NCBI GenBank assembly: GCA_910584285.1
Contig: CAJTYK010000023.1
Coordinates: forward strand, 1-31,391
Direction: 5' to 3'
Length of the DNA stretch: 31,391 nt
From: an uncultured Oscillospiraceae bacterium
Lineage (GTDB): Bacteria; Bacillota; Clostridia; Oscillospirales; Oscillospiraceae
A model generated the notes under the pieces. That model searched no databases. It worked only from the letters and a program-made list of their open reading frames with translations, and was not told the DNA's origin. Every line of letters begins with the position of its first letter. The first letter of the stretch is position 1. The position numbers were made by a program, and so were the translations under genes. This document shows positions 7,564 to 15,349 of this stretch, piece after piece.

Positions 7564-8460
7564 ATGACACAGCGCCGCACCGATCTGGCGGTGGAGGCTC
7601 ATCAGCTCTGGCGGGAGGAGGCCAAGGACGCCGCCGCCCTGTCCGGCGTCCGGGCAGAGGAGCGGGAGCGGGACGGCTTCCAGGTCAGCGCCGTCTCCAT
7701 TGAGAGCCCGGAGGGGGCCCAGGCCCTGGGCAAGCCGGAGGGGATGTATATCACCATCGAGCTGGACGGGCTGCTCCGCCGGGAGGAGGGCGCCTTCCAG
7801 CGGGCGGTGGAGGCGGTGGCGGCGGAGCTGCGGCCCCTGCTGCCCCCATCGGGCCCCGCCCTGGTGATGGGCCTGGGCAGTCGGACGGTGACCCCCGACC
7901 TCATCGGCCCTTTCGCGGTGGATCACCTGCTGGTCACCCGGCATCTGGTGGAGAGCATCCCGGAGCACTTCGGTCACCTGCGGCCGGTGGCGGCGGCGGC
8001 CCCAGGGGTGCTGGCCTCCACCGGCATGGAGAGCAGCCTCATCGCCCAGGCGCTGTCAGGGGAACTACGGCCCGCCTGCGTGGTGGCGGTGGACGCCTTG
8101 GCCTCCCGCTCGCTGGATCGGCTGTGCCGGACGGTGCAGCTGTCGGACACCGGGGTGATCCCCGGCTCCGGCGTGGGCAACCACCGCCGACCCCTGAACC
8201 GGGAGACCCTGGGGGTGCCGGTGCTGACGGTGGGGGTGCCCACCGTGGTGGACGGGGCCACCCTGGCCCTGGATCTGCTGGAGCGGGCGGGACGCGCCGG
8301 GACGGATCGGGGGGATCTGCCGGGCGGGGAGGAGTTCTTCGTCACCCCCCGGGAGGTGGATCAGCGGGTGGCCGATATGGGAAAGGTGCTGGGCTACGCG
8401 GTGAGCCTGGCGTTGAACCCCTCCCTCAGCCTGGACGATCTGGTGATGCTGTTGGAATAG
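7564..8460 (+). CDS. gpr: Spore germination protease GPR
   Basis: 298 residues. GPR degrades the small acid-soluble spore proteins during germination and is made as a zymogen in the forespore. The N-terminal TDLA at residues 6-9 resembles the propeptide region. GLGSRTVTPDLIGP places an Asp at residue 112 and VDALASR one at 177; their spacing matches the two aspartates (127 and 193) implicated in catalysis in Bacillus megaterium GPR. LASTGMES and DTGVIPGSGVGNHR are further family blocks. The first glycine block reads GLGSRTVTPD where GLGN is commoner. Start ATG is preceded by AGGGGG. No clear sigma-G promoter could be read upstream. Its presence implies a spore former. Confidence 0.93.
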   Translation: MTQRRTDLAVEAHQLWREEAKDAAALSGVRAEERERDGFQVSAVSIESPEGAQALGKPEGMYITIELDGLLRREEGAFQRAVEAVAAELRPLLPPSGPALVMGLGSRTVTPDLIGPFAVDHLLVTRHLVESIPEHFGHLRPVAAAAPGVLASTGMESSLIAQALSGELRPACVVAVDALASRSLDRLCRTVQLSDTGVIPGSGVGNHRRPLNRETLGVPVLTVGVPTVVDGATLALDLLERAGRAGTDRGDLPGGEEFFVTPREVDQRVADMGKVLGYAVSLALNPSLSLDDLVMLLE

Positions 8461-8516
8461 GCGGGGCAGCTTCCCTGGGGAGGCAAAATTTTTTTCTATT
8501 ATTTTGAAAAAAGGGC

Positions 8517-8545
8517 TTTACAAATGCCGCGGCTTGTGGTACTAT
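8517..8545 (+). promoter_or_regulatory. Promoter of perR-rubrerythrin operon
   Basis: TTTACA (8517-8522), 17 bases, TACTAT (8540-8545), with an extended -10 TG at 8537-8538. The predicted start (about 8552) falls inside the palindromic operator that follows. Confidence 0.75.
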
Positions 8546-8547
8546 CC

Positions 8548-8570
8548 TTAACAGGAATGATTCCTATTAA
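8548..8570 (+). promoter_or_regulatory. Probable PerR operator
   Basis: A 23-base inverted repeat centred on 8559 with core AGGAATGATTCCT and flanks TTAA on both sides; only one base pair (positions 8552/8566) breaks the symmetry. The 11-1-11 layout contains the 7-1-7 form expected for Fur-family dimers. Its place over the transcription start means occupancy would block initiation, consistent with autorepression by the adjacent perR. Confidence 0.75.
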
Positions 8571-8601
8571 GCTCTCACCAAAACCACAAGGATTTGTTTT
8601 T

Positions 8602-8991
8602 ATGGCGATTGTCCGACAGAGCAAAAAACGGGACGCCATGCTCGCCCTGCTCCGGGCTACTGGGGAGCATCCCTCGGCGGAGCAGGTGTACCGCGCCCTG
8701 AAGCCGGACTATCCCGGCCTGAGTCTGGCCACCGTCTATCGCAACCTGGCCCAGCTGTGCGAGCAGGGGCTGGCGCTGCGGGTGGGGACGGTGAACGGTC
8801 AGGAGCGGTACGACGGGCGAACCTGTCCCCATTCCCACTTTATTTGCAACCGCTGCGGCTGCGTCGCCGACCTGCCCCCGCTGACGCCGGGGGAGGGCTG
8901 CGTGGAACGGCTGGGCGTGCAATACGGATTCACGGCGGATCGCTGTGAGTTCATTGTCCGCGGCCTGTGCAAGGACTGCGAAGATTTTTAA
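8602..8991 (+). CDS. perR: Fur-family peroxide-responsive repressor (PerR-like)
   Basis: 129 residues. The N-terminal winged helix reads HPSAEQVYRALKPDYPGLSLATVYRNL, and the C-terminal part is the dimerisation/metal domain. Candidate metal ligands are His23, Asp71, His77, His79 and Asp90; an Asp at this last place is the PerR signature, where Fur has Glu. Two CxxC pairs (82/85 and 123/126) make the structural zinc site. It would repress with Fe or Mn and release when peroxide oxidises the histidines. Start ATG 8602 was chosen because it follows AAGG and gives the PerR length; an upstream frame crosses the operator. It lies 18 bases before the rubrerythrin gene and behind a palindromic operator. 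Confidence 0.88.
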   Translation: MAIVRQSKKRDAMLALLRATGEHPSAEQVYRALKPDYPGLSLATVYRNLAQLCEQGLALRVGTVNGQERYDGRTCPHSHFICNRCGCVADLPPLTPGEGCVERLGVQYGFTADRCEFIVRGLCKDCEDF

Positions 8992-9009
8992 CATTGGAGG
9001 AAAACTATC

Positions 9010-9597
9010 ATGAAAAAATGGATCTGCCCCGTGTGCGGCTATGTCTATGAGGGTGAGAACCCCCCCGCCGAGTGCCCCGTGTGCCATGTGGCCGGCTCCA
9101 AGTTCACCCTGCAGGAGGGCGAGATGAAGCTGGCCGCCGAGCATGAGTACGGCATCTATGCCAAGACCGTGAAGAACAACCCCGACATCAGCGACGAGGA
9201 CAAGAAGTACATCCTGGAGCAGCTGATGGCCAACTTCAACGGCGAGTGCTCCGAGGTGGGTATGTATCTGTGCATGGCCCGCATCGCCGCCCGGGAGGGC
9301 TACCCCGAGGTGGCCCTGTACTGGGAGAAGGCCGCCTATGAGGAGGCCGAGCACGCCTCCAAGTTCGCCGAGCTGCTGGGCGAGGAGCTGGAGCCCAACA
9401 TGAAGGCCAGCACCGCCAAGAACCTGGCCTGGCGTGTGGACTGCGAGTTCGGCGCCACCCAGGGCAAGTTCGACCTGGCCGCCTGCGCCAAGAAGAACGG
9501 CCTGGACGCCATCCACGACACCGTCCATGAGATGGCCCGGGACGAGGCCCGCCACGGCAAGGCTCTGAAGGGGCTGCTGGAGCGGTACTTCAAGTAA
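9010..9597 (+). CDS. Reverse rubrerythrin (rubredoxin domain first)
   Basis: 195 residues. The order is reversed from classical rubrerythrin: a rubredoxin-type iron site comes first (Cys6, Cys9, Cys22, Cys25 in CPVCGYVYEG and CPVC), followed by a four-helix diiron domain. Diiron ligand motifs are NGECSEVGMY, EEAEHASKF, DCEFGATQGK and DEARHGKALKG. In clostridia such proteins act as NADH-linked peroxide and oxygen reductases and are among the strongest PerR targets. A consensus GGAGG precedes the ATG, and a strong terminator follows. The operon with perR makes an oxidative-stress defence unit. The gene has strong codon bias (AAG, GCC, GAG), which suggests high expression. Confidence 0.95.
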   Translation: MKKWICPVCGYVYEGENPPAECPVCHVAGSKFTLQEGEMKLAAEHEYGIYAKTVKNNPDISDEDKKYILEQLMANFNGECSEVGMYLCMARIAAREGYPEVALYWEKAAYEEAEHASKFAELLGEELEPNMKASTAKNLAWRVDCEFGATQGKFDLAACAKKNGLDAIHDTVHEMARDEARHGKALKGLLERYFK

Positions 9598-9660
9598 GAA
9601 AAGCTAAGGACAAAGAAAACCCGGCAGATTCGGGCGTTGTTCATAGGACAGTAAAATAGG

Positions 9661-9697
9661 CAAAAGGCGTGACAAAAGCTGTCACGCCTTTTGCTTT
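9661..9697 (+). terminator. Terminator of the perR-rubrerythrin operon
   Basis: A perfect 14-bp stem, CAAAAGGCGTGACA (9661-9674) with TGTCACGCCTTTTG (9680-9693), five-base loop and CTTT after it. Confidence 0.85.
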
Positions 9698-9781
9698 AAG
9701 AAAACAGCCGCTTTCGCGGCGCATCGGAACGCAATGACGTAAACATCTTGGGCATTTGAGGGTAGCCGGGACATTCATCCC

Positions 9782-10402
9782 TTATACTCTGCCGATGAAA
9801 ATCAAGTAGTTCTTCACATTTCCATATCGTACGATTTCCCGTTCGGCAATTTCGACTTTATCAAATCCAGAAAGATACCTCTCCAAATCTGCTCGATCAA
9901 ATAGTCGAATGTGCCGGCCATCTTTTCTGCTGACGTAATAGTGTGGTTCAACTTCGTCAGCAATCTCTTTCATAACCTTAATTCCCTGAAGCCCATTCAC
10001 AGTACCAGCAAAAACACCGTCAGGTTTTAGAATCCGTTCCACTTCAGATATCAGTGCCCGAGTTTCACGATCAGAAAAGAAGTGAATAGAAAGATTTGCA
10101 AATACAAGGTCAAACCAGGAATCTTCAAAAGGCAGTCGTTCTCTCATATCAGCACAAACAGCATTGGCATTAAATCTGAGAACTTCATTTATGGCAAGCT
10201 CAGAAATATCAGCGGGTATTACAGAATAACCATACTCCATAAGTCTGCGGCTATACTGCCCCAGGCCACACCCTAAATCCAAAGCAAGTCCACCTTGAGA
10301 CAGAGAAGGACGATAATCGTCAATCCACATATCTTCTTCCAGTTCGTCATGGATGTGGCGCTTCCAATATTCATCATCTTTGAAATAGTCTTTTTTATAC
10401 AT
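9782..10402 (-). CDS. Class I SAM-dependent methyltransferase, AT-rich
   Basis: 206 residues. Motif I, LALDLGCGLGQYSRRLMEYG, binds S-adenosylmethionine, followed by VIPADIS (acidic end of strand 2), AVCADMRERLPF, and then FDLVFANLSIHFF in the position of motifs II/III. The fold is Methyltransf_11/UbiE-like; the substrate cannot be read. Start is ATG 10402 behind AAGGTG, with its own promoter at 10447-10475. The gene is far richer in A+T than its neighbours (roughly 40-45% GC by eye against well above 60%), and codons are correspondingly different. This points to recent horizontal acquisition between the rubrerythrin and Sel1 genes. The long frame upstream of ATG 10402 is not supported. Confidence 0.85.
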   Translation of the reverse strand: MYKKDYFKDDEYWKRHIHDELEEDMWIDDYRPSLSQGGLALDLGCGLGQYSRRLMEYGYSVIPADISELAINEVLRFNANAVCADMRERLPFEDSWFDLVFANLSIHFFSDRETRALISEVERILKPDGVFAGTVNGLQGIKVMKEIADEVEPHYYVSRKDGRHIRLFDRADLERYLSGFDKVEIAEREIVRYGNVKNYLIFIGRV

Positions 10403-10446
10403 AACAGCACCTTCATGAATTCGGATTTGTAAGTTTGTTTGGTGCC

Positions 10447-10475
10447 ATAGTATCACATAGCAGCATAGAATACAA
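10447..10475 (-). promoter_or_regulatory. Promoter of the methyltransferase gene
   Basis: On the minus strand TTGTAT (10475-10470), 17 bases, TACTAT (10452-10447), with extended -10 TG. Start near 10440, about 40 bases before the ATG. Confidence 0.65.
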
Positions 10476-10476
10476 G

Positions 10477-10510
10477 AACAGCCACAGCAGCTCAACCTGT
10501 TGTGGCTGTT
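10477..10510. repeat. 14-bp inverted repeat at the edge of the AT-rich insert
   Basis: AACAGCCACAGCAG (10477-10490) pairs with CTGTTGTGGCTGTT (10497-10510); the one non-Watson-Crick pair is G-T in plus-strand RNA. No T-tract follows. It lies directly upstream of the methyltransferase promoter and may be part of the boundary of the acquired segment. From 10511 to 10629 nothing else is visible. Confidence 0.55.
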
Positions 10511-10629
10511 AACTGTCTTATAAACACCGCGCTTTGCCGGTTTTCTTTTTTGCCCTTTGGTGTGTAAAAGGTGGGTGCGTCCGCCGCGGAAATCCGAAAA
10601 ATTGGAGCCGGTCACACCCGCCGGCGCTC

Positions 10630-10658
10630 TTGTAAAACTGCGGCCCCTTTGATATAAT
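10630..10658 (+). promoter_or_regulatory. Promoter for the Sel1-rpoN unit
   Basis: TTGTAA (10630-10635), 17 bases, TATAAT (10653-10658), a consensus -10. The start would be near 10665, about 45 bases before the proposed ATG. Confidence 0.75.
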
Positions 10659-10709
10659 ATCAAAAAATCGCCCCGGGACGCGGCGGGTATGGGAAAGGAA
10701 GCGGACACC

Positions 10710-13700
10710 ATGGCGGAGGAAAAAAATAGCGGCCTGCCCGGCGGGCAGGAGCAGGACACCATGATGGTATATATCAACCCGGAGGTCCTTCAAAGCCTGG
10801 CCGACGTGTCGGCCAAAAAGGAGCAGTCCTTCCGGGAGCTGCTGGAGGCCGCCGAGGAGGGGGATCTGGACGCCCAGTACAAGGTGGCCATGAACTACTG
10901 CAACGGCACCGGCGGCGCCCCCCAGGACGGGGAGCTGGCCTTCCGGTGGTTCACCCGGGCGGCGGAGGGGGATCACATCTCCGCCCAGTACGGCCTGGGC
11001 CTGTGCTGGCTGCGGGGCATCGGGGTGGACAAGGACCCGGAAAAGGGCGTGCGGGAGCTCACCGTGGCGGCGGAGCAGGGCTATCCCCCCGCCCAGTGCG
11101 AGCTGGGGCTGTGCTATGAGCTGGGCAACGGCGCGGAGATGGACAAGCTGCGGGCGGCGGAGCTGTACCGGGAGGCGGGAGAGGCAGACTATGCCCCCGC
11201 CCAGTGCAACCTGGGCTTCTTCTACTACCGGGGCATCGGGGTGGAGCAGGACTACGCCGAGGCGGTGAGCTGGTTCGCCAAGGCCGCCCAGCAGGAGTAC
11301 CCCCGGGCCCAGACCCTTCTGGGCGAGTGTTTTGAGAACGGCCTGGGGGTGGAAAAGGACGAGGAGAAGGCCGTGGAGCTCTACCGCGCCGCCCATGAGC
11401 AGGGGTACGACGCAGGCACCTGCGCCCTGGGCGTGTGCTACGACCGGGGCATCGGCGTGGAGAAGGACGAGGCCAAGGCGGTGGAGCTCTACCGCCGGGC
11501 CGACGAGGAGGGCTTCCTCCGGGGCACCTTCCTGCTGGGCCAGTGCTATGAGTACGGCACCGGGGTGGACAAGGACGAGGCCCAGGCCGCCCGGCTCTAC
11601 CAGAAGGCCTGCGGGGACGGGGACGACGACTATCCCCCCGCCATCTGCGCCCTGGGCCTGTGCTACGAGCTGGGCACCGGGGTGGAGGAGGATCGCCCCC
11701 GGGCGGTGGAGCTGTACCGGAGGTCGGCGGAACGGGGCTACATCCCCGCCCAGTGCAATCTGGGCTTCTGCTACTATCGAGGCATCGGCACCGAGGTGGA
11801 CGACAAGGAGGCCGTCCACTGGTTTGAGCTGGCGGCGGAGGCGGGCTACCCCCGGGCCCTGGGCCTTCTGGGCGACTGCTACGACTTCGGCTATGGCGTG
11901 GAGGCCGACCCGGACAAGGCCCTGCGGCTCTACCAGGCGGCCAGCGACGGGGGTTATCCCCCCAGCATCTGCTCTCTGGGCCTGTGCTACGAGCTGGGCC
12001 GGGGGGTGGAACAGGATCTGGACAAGGCGGTGGAGCTCTACCAGCAGGCGGCGGACGCCGGGGACGCCCGGGCCCAGTGCAACCTGGGCTTCTGCTACTA
12101 CCGGGGCATCGGGGTGGTGGAGGACAACGACCAGGCCGCCTACTGGTTTGACAAATCCGCCCAACAGGGCCACGGCAGGGCGCTGTATCTGCTGGGCCAG
12201 TGCTATGAGGCGGGCTTCGGCGTGGTTCAGGATCCCGCCAAGGCGGTGGAGTTATACATACAGGCCGACGAAAAGGGCTACCCGGCGGGCACCTGCGCCC
12301 TGGGTTTGTGCTACGAGCTGGGCACCGGCGTGGAGATGGACAAGGCCAAGGCCGTGGAGCTGTACCTGAAATCCGCCCAGGCGGGGGAGGCCCGGGCCCA
12401 GTGTAATCTGGGCTTCTGCTACTACCAGGGCATCGGCACGGCGGTGGACGACAAGCAGGCCGTCCGGTGGTTCCAGGCCGCCGCCGACCAGGGCTATCCC
12501 CGGGCGCTCCAGCTGCTGGGCGAGTGCTATGACAACGGCTACGGCGTGGACAAGGACGAGAGCAAGGCGGCGGAGCTGTTCCAGCAGTCCCATGAGGCGG
12601 GCTACCCGGCGGGCACCTGCTCCCTGGGCCTGTGCTATGAGCTGGGCACCGGGGTGGAGGAGGACAAGGCCAAGGCGGTGGAGCTCTACCGGCAGGCCGC
12701 GGAGGCGGGCTATGTCCGGGCCCAGTGCAACCTGGGCTTCTGCTACTACCAGGGCATTGGCGTGCCGGAGGACAACGTGGAGGCCGTCAAATGGTTTGCC
12801 AAGGCCGCCGAGGCGGGCCAGGCCCGGGCCCAGCAGCTGCTGGGCGAGTGCTACGAGAACGGGTACGGGGTGGAGGTCGACCTGGAAAAGGCGGCGGAGC
12901 TGTACCAGAAGTCCCACGAGCAGCACTATGCCACCGCCACCTGCGCCCTGGGCACCTGCTATGAGTTCGGCAAGGGGGTGGCCCAGGATAAGGCCCGGGC
13001 CGCCGCCCTCTACAAGGAGGCGGCGGAGGCCGGCAGCTCCTGGGGCCAGTGCAACTACGGCTTCTGCCTGTATCAGGGCATCGGCGTGGACATGGACGAC
13101 AGCGAGGCCGTCAAATGGTTCCGGGAGGCGGCCAAGCAGGGCAGCGCCCGGGCCTATTTCCTGCTGGGCGAGTGCCATGAGTACGGCTACGGCGTGGATA
13201 AGGACATCAATGAGGCCGTCCGGCTCTATGAGATCGGCCACCGGGGGGGCTACGCCGCCTCCACCTGCTCCCTGGGCTTGTGCTACGAGCTGGGCCGGGG
13301 GGTGGCCGAGGACAAGGAGAAGGCCCGGGAGCTCTACCAGCAGGCGGCGGAGCGAGGCAACGCCCGAGCCCAGTGCAATTTGGGCTTCTTCTACTACCAC
13401 GGCATCACCGTGAAGGAGGACGATGGCCAGGCCGCCCAGTGGTTCCGGCGCTCCGCAGACCAGGGCTATCCCCGGGCCCAGTTCCTGCTGGGCGAGTGCT
13501 ATGAGAACGGCTACGGCGTGGACAAGGATCCCGCCGAGGCGGTGCGGCTGTACACCCTGTCCGACCAGGGCGGCCATCCGGACGGCTCCTGCTCCCTGGG
13601 GGAGTGCTGTCTCCAGGGCTTCGGCGTGAAGCGGGACGCGGCCCGGGCCGTCCAGCTCTTTCAGAAGGCGGCGGACAAGGGCAGCACCAGGGCCATGTAC

Positions 13701-13904
13701 CTACTGGGCCAGTGCTATGAGCAGGGCTCCGGCGTGAACCGGGATCCGGAGAAGGCCCGGGAGCTCTACCGGCAGGCGGCGGACAAGGGCAATCAGAAGG
13801 CCAAGGAGGCCCTGGAGCGCATGACGGCGGCCAAGGCCCCGGCCCCCCAAAAGTCGGAGCAGAAGAAGGATCGCAAGGGCTGGTGGCCCTTTGGCAAAAA
13901 ATAA
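10710..13904 (+). CDS. Giant Sel1-like (TPR-type) repeat protein, 27 repeats
   Basis: About 1064 residues, made almost wholly of 36-residue Sel1 repeats: I count 27, between a 50-residue N-terminal region and a 30-residue Lys/Pro-rich tail ending GWWPFGKK. No signal peptide or membrane segment is visible, so it is probably cytoplasmic. Most repeats fall into a repeating triplet of three types: A (LGLCYELGTGVEEDKAKAVE), B (LGFCYYQGIGV with EAVKWF) and C (LGECYENGYGVDKD). Seven A-B-C triplets of about 108 residues are seen, broken only between triplets 1 and 2 and at the ends. Sel1 proteins act as scaffolds for protein partners. Start ATG 10710 follows AAGGAAG; an ATG at 10689 is possible. It shares a transcript with rpoN. 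Confidence 0.88.
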   Translation: MAEEKNSGLPGGQEQDTMMVYINPEVLQSLADVSAKKEQSFRELLEAAEEGDLDAQYKVAMNYCNGTGGAPQDGELAFRWFTRAAEGDHISAQYGLGLCWLRGIGVDKDPEKGVRELTVAAEQGYPPAQCELGLCYELGNGAEMDKLRAAELYREAGEADYAPAQCNLGFFYYRGIGVEQDYAEAVSWFAKAAQQEYPRAQTLLGECFENGLGVEKDEEKAVELYRAAHEQGYDAGTCALGVCYDRGIGVEKDEAKAVELYRRADEEGFLRGTFLLGQCYEYGTGVDKDEAQAARLYQKACGDGDDDYPPAICALGLCYELGTGVEEDRPRAVELYRRSAERGYIPAQCNLGFCYYRGIGTEVDDKEAVHWFELAAEAGYPRALGLLGDCYDFGYGVEADPDKALRLYQAASDGGYPPSICSLGLCYELGRGVEQDLDKAVELYQQAADAGDARAQCNLGFCYYRGIGVVEDNDQAAYWFDKSAQQGHGRALYLLGQCYEAGFGVVQDPAKAVELYIQADEKGYPAGTCALGLCYELGTGVEMDKAKAVELYLKSAQAGEARAQCNLGFCYYQGIGTAVDDKQAVRWFQAAADQGYPRALQLLGECYDNGYGVDKDESKAAELFQQSHEAGYPAGTCSLGLCYELGTGVEEDKAKAVELYRQAAEAGYVRAQCNLGFCYYQGIGVPEDNVEAVKWFAKAAEAGQARAQQLLGECYENGYGVEVDLEKAAELYQKSHEQHYATATCALGTCYEFGKGVAQDKARAAALYKEAAEAGSSWGQCNYGFCLYQGIGVDMDDSEAVKWFREAAKQGSARAYFLLGECHEYGYGVDKDINEAVRLYEIGHRGGYAASTCSLGLCYELGRGVAEDKEKARELYQQAAERGNARAQCNLGFFYYHGITVKEDDGQAAQWFRRSADQGYPRAQFLLGECYENGYGVDKDPAEAVRLYTLSDQGGHPDGSCSLGECCLQGFGVKRDAARAVQLFQKAADKGSTRAMYLLGQCYEQGSGVNRDPEKARELYRQAADKGNQKAKEALERMTAAKAPAPQKSEQKKDRKGWWPFGKK

Positions 13905-13942
13905 CCCCCGGGGATTTCCGGGCCGGACGGGAGGACAGGGCC

Positions 13943-15289
13943 ATGGAGCTGCTTCAAAAACAGGTGCAACAGCTGGATCAGCGGCAGATCCAGCGGCTGG
14001 AGATGCTGCAAATGAGCGCCCTGGAGCTGCGGGACTATCTACAGGAGCTCTCCCAGGAAAACCCGGTGGTGGATCTGAACGACCCCCCGGCCCCCGCGGA
14101 GGATGTCGGGGAGGATCTCCGCCTCCAGCACCTGCGCTGGCTGGCGGACACTGACCGGCAGAACCGCTATTACCAGGGCCTGTGGGAGTATGAGGACGAT
14201 CCCATCGCCCGGATCGGCGTCAGCGGCGGGCTGGAGGAAACCCTGCCCCAGTTCCTGTCCCGGCAGCTGGACAGGCTGCGGCTGGACGGGGACACCGCCC
14301 GGACGGTGGAGTTCCTGGCCTCCTGCCTGGACGGGGACGGCTATCTGCGCCCGCCCCTAACCGAGCTGGCCCGGGACAGCGGCATCCCCTTACCCTTGCT
14401 TGAGCAGGCCCTGGCGGTGCTGCGCACCCTGGAGCCCGCCGGGGTGGGGGCGGACAGCCTGTCCCAGTGTCTGGCCCTCCAGCTGGAGCGGGCGGGGGTG
14501 GACGGCCCCGCCCTGGCCATCGTCCGGGAATACCTGGAGCCCCTGGCCCGGTGCCGCTACCGCTTCATCGCGGACAGGCTGGGTATCTCTGTGGACGAGG
14601 TGTGCTCCGCCCTGAAAACCATCCGGGAGCTGGACCCCCGGCCGGGGGCGGTGTTCGACCAGCCGGGTCAGACCCCCTACGTCTACCCCGACGTGTTCGT
14701 GGAGGAGAAGGACGGCCGTTTCACGGCCCGCACCCGGGCGGGGGATCGGCCCGCCTTCCAGATCAACGGCTACTATAAGGAGCTGCTGGCCAATTCCGGC
14801 CAGCCGGAGGTAAAGGACTACCTGCGCAAAAAGGTGCAGGCCGCCCAGGATGTGCTCAACGCCATCGCCCAGCGGCAGGACACCCTGCTGCGCTGCGCCC
14901 AGGCCATCGTGGATCGGCAGGAGGACTTCTTCCGTCTGGGGGAGCAGGCCCTGCGCCCCCTGCGGATGGCGGATGTGGCCGACGCGGTGGGCGTCCACGA
15001 GTCCACCGTCAGCCGGGCCGTGCGGGAGAAGTATTTGCAGTGCCAGCGGGGGGTGTATCCCCTGGGGTACTTCTTCTCCCGGGGGGGCGCCGGGGGGGAT
15101 ATGGGGGGCGCGGCGGCCAAGGCGGCTCTGCGCCGCCTCATCGACGGGGAGGACAAGGCCCATCCCCTGTCCGACCAGAAGCTGTGCGAGGCGCTGGCGG
15201 CGGAGGGCTGCCCCATCTCCCGGCGGACGGTGGCGAAATACCGGGACGAGCTGAGCATACCCGGGGCCTCCGGGCGGAGGGCCCGGTGA
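13943..15289 (+). CDS. rpoN: RNA polymerase sigma-54 factor (RpoN)
   Basis: 448 residues. Region I is the glutamine/leucine-rich activator-interacting segment (LLQKQVQQLDQRQIQRLEML, residues 3-22). The central core-binding region runs from about 80 to 270. The HTH reads MADVADAVGVHESTVSRAVR and continues to QCQRGVYPLGYFFSRG. The C-terminal RpoN box is SRRTVAKYRDELSIPG, which recognises the -24 element. Sigma-54 needs an AAA+ enhancer-binding activator; none is in this window, and no clear TGGCAC-N5-TTGC promoter was found by eye. Start ATG 13943 follows GGGAGG. It lies 38 bases after the Sel1 gene with no terminator between, so the two are probably co-transcribed. Confidence 0.95.
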   Translation: MELLQKQVQQLDQRQIQRLEMLQMSALELRDYLQELSQENPVVDLNDPPAPAEDVGEDLRLQHLRWLADTDRQNRYYQGLWEYEDDPIARIGVSGGLEETLPQFLSRQLDRLRLDGDTARTVEFLASCLDGDGYLRPPLTELARDSGIPLPLLEQALAVLRTLEPAGVGADSLSQCLALQLERAGVDGPALAIVREYLEPLARCRYRFIADRLGISVDEVCSALKTIRELDPRPGAVFDQPGQTPYVYPDVFVEEKDGRFTARTRAGDRPAFQINGYYKELLANSGQPEVKDYLRKKVQAAQDVLNAIAQRQDTLLRCAQAIVDRQEDFFRLGEQALRPLRMADVADAVGVHESTVSRAVREKYLQCQRGVYPLGYFFSRGGAGGDMGGAAAKAALRRLIDGEDKAHPLSDQKLCEALAAEGCPISRRTVAKYRDELSIPGASGRRAR

Positions 15290-15302
15290 GCACGGCAGAG
15301 CA

Positions 15303-15340
15303 AAGCGGCGAGAGGATATCCTCCCGCCGCTTGTTTGGTT
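15303..15340. terminator. Terminator after rpoN, shared with the convergent SLH gene
   Basis: AAGCGGCG (15303-15310) pairs with CGCCGCTT (15325-15332), with an inner palindrome GAGGATATCCTC (15312-15323), then GTTTGGTT on the plus side. It is weaker on the minus side, where A/T content is low. Confidence 0.65.
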
Positions 15341-15349
15341 GTGTATCGG

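Noticed and set aside
10518..12173. 551-codon minus-strand open frame
   Set aside because: Antisense to the Sel1 gene; its own apparent repeats mirror the Sel1 repeats.
10710..13904. Repeat array as possible CRISPR or DNA satellite
   Set aside because: The periodicity is in a coding frame with 36-residue Sel1 units and no spacers.
13943..15289. Sigma-54 target promoters near rpoN
   Set aside because: No TGGCAC-N5-TTGC site was found by eye in the intergenic regions; only a computed scan would settle it.
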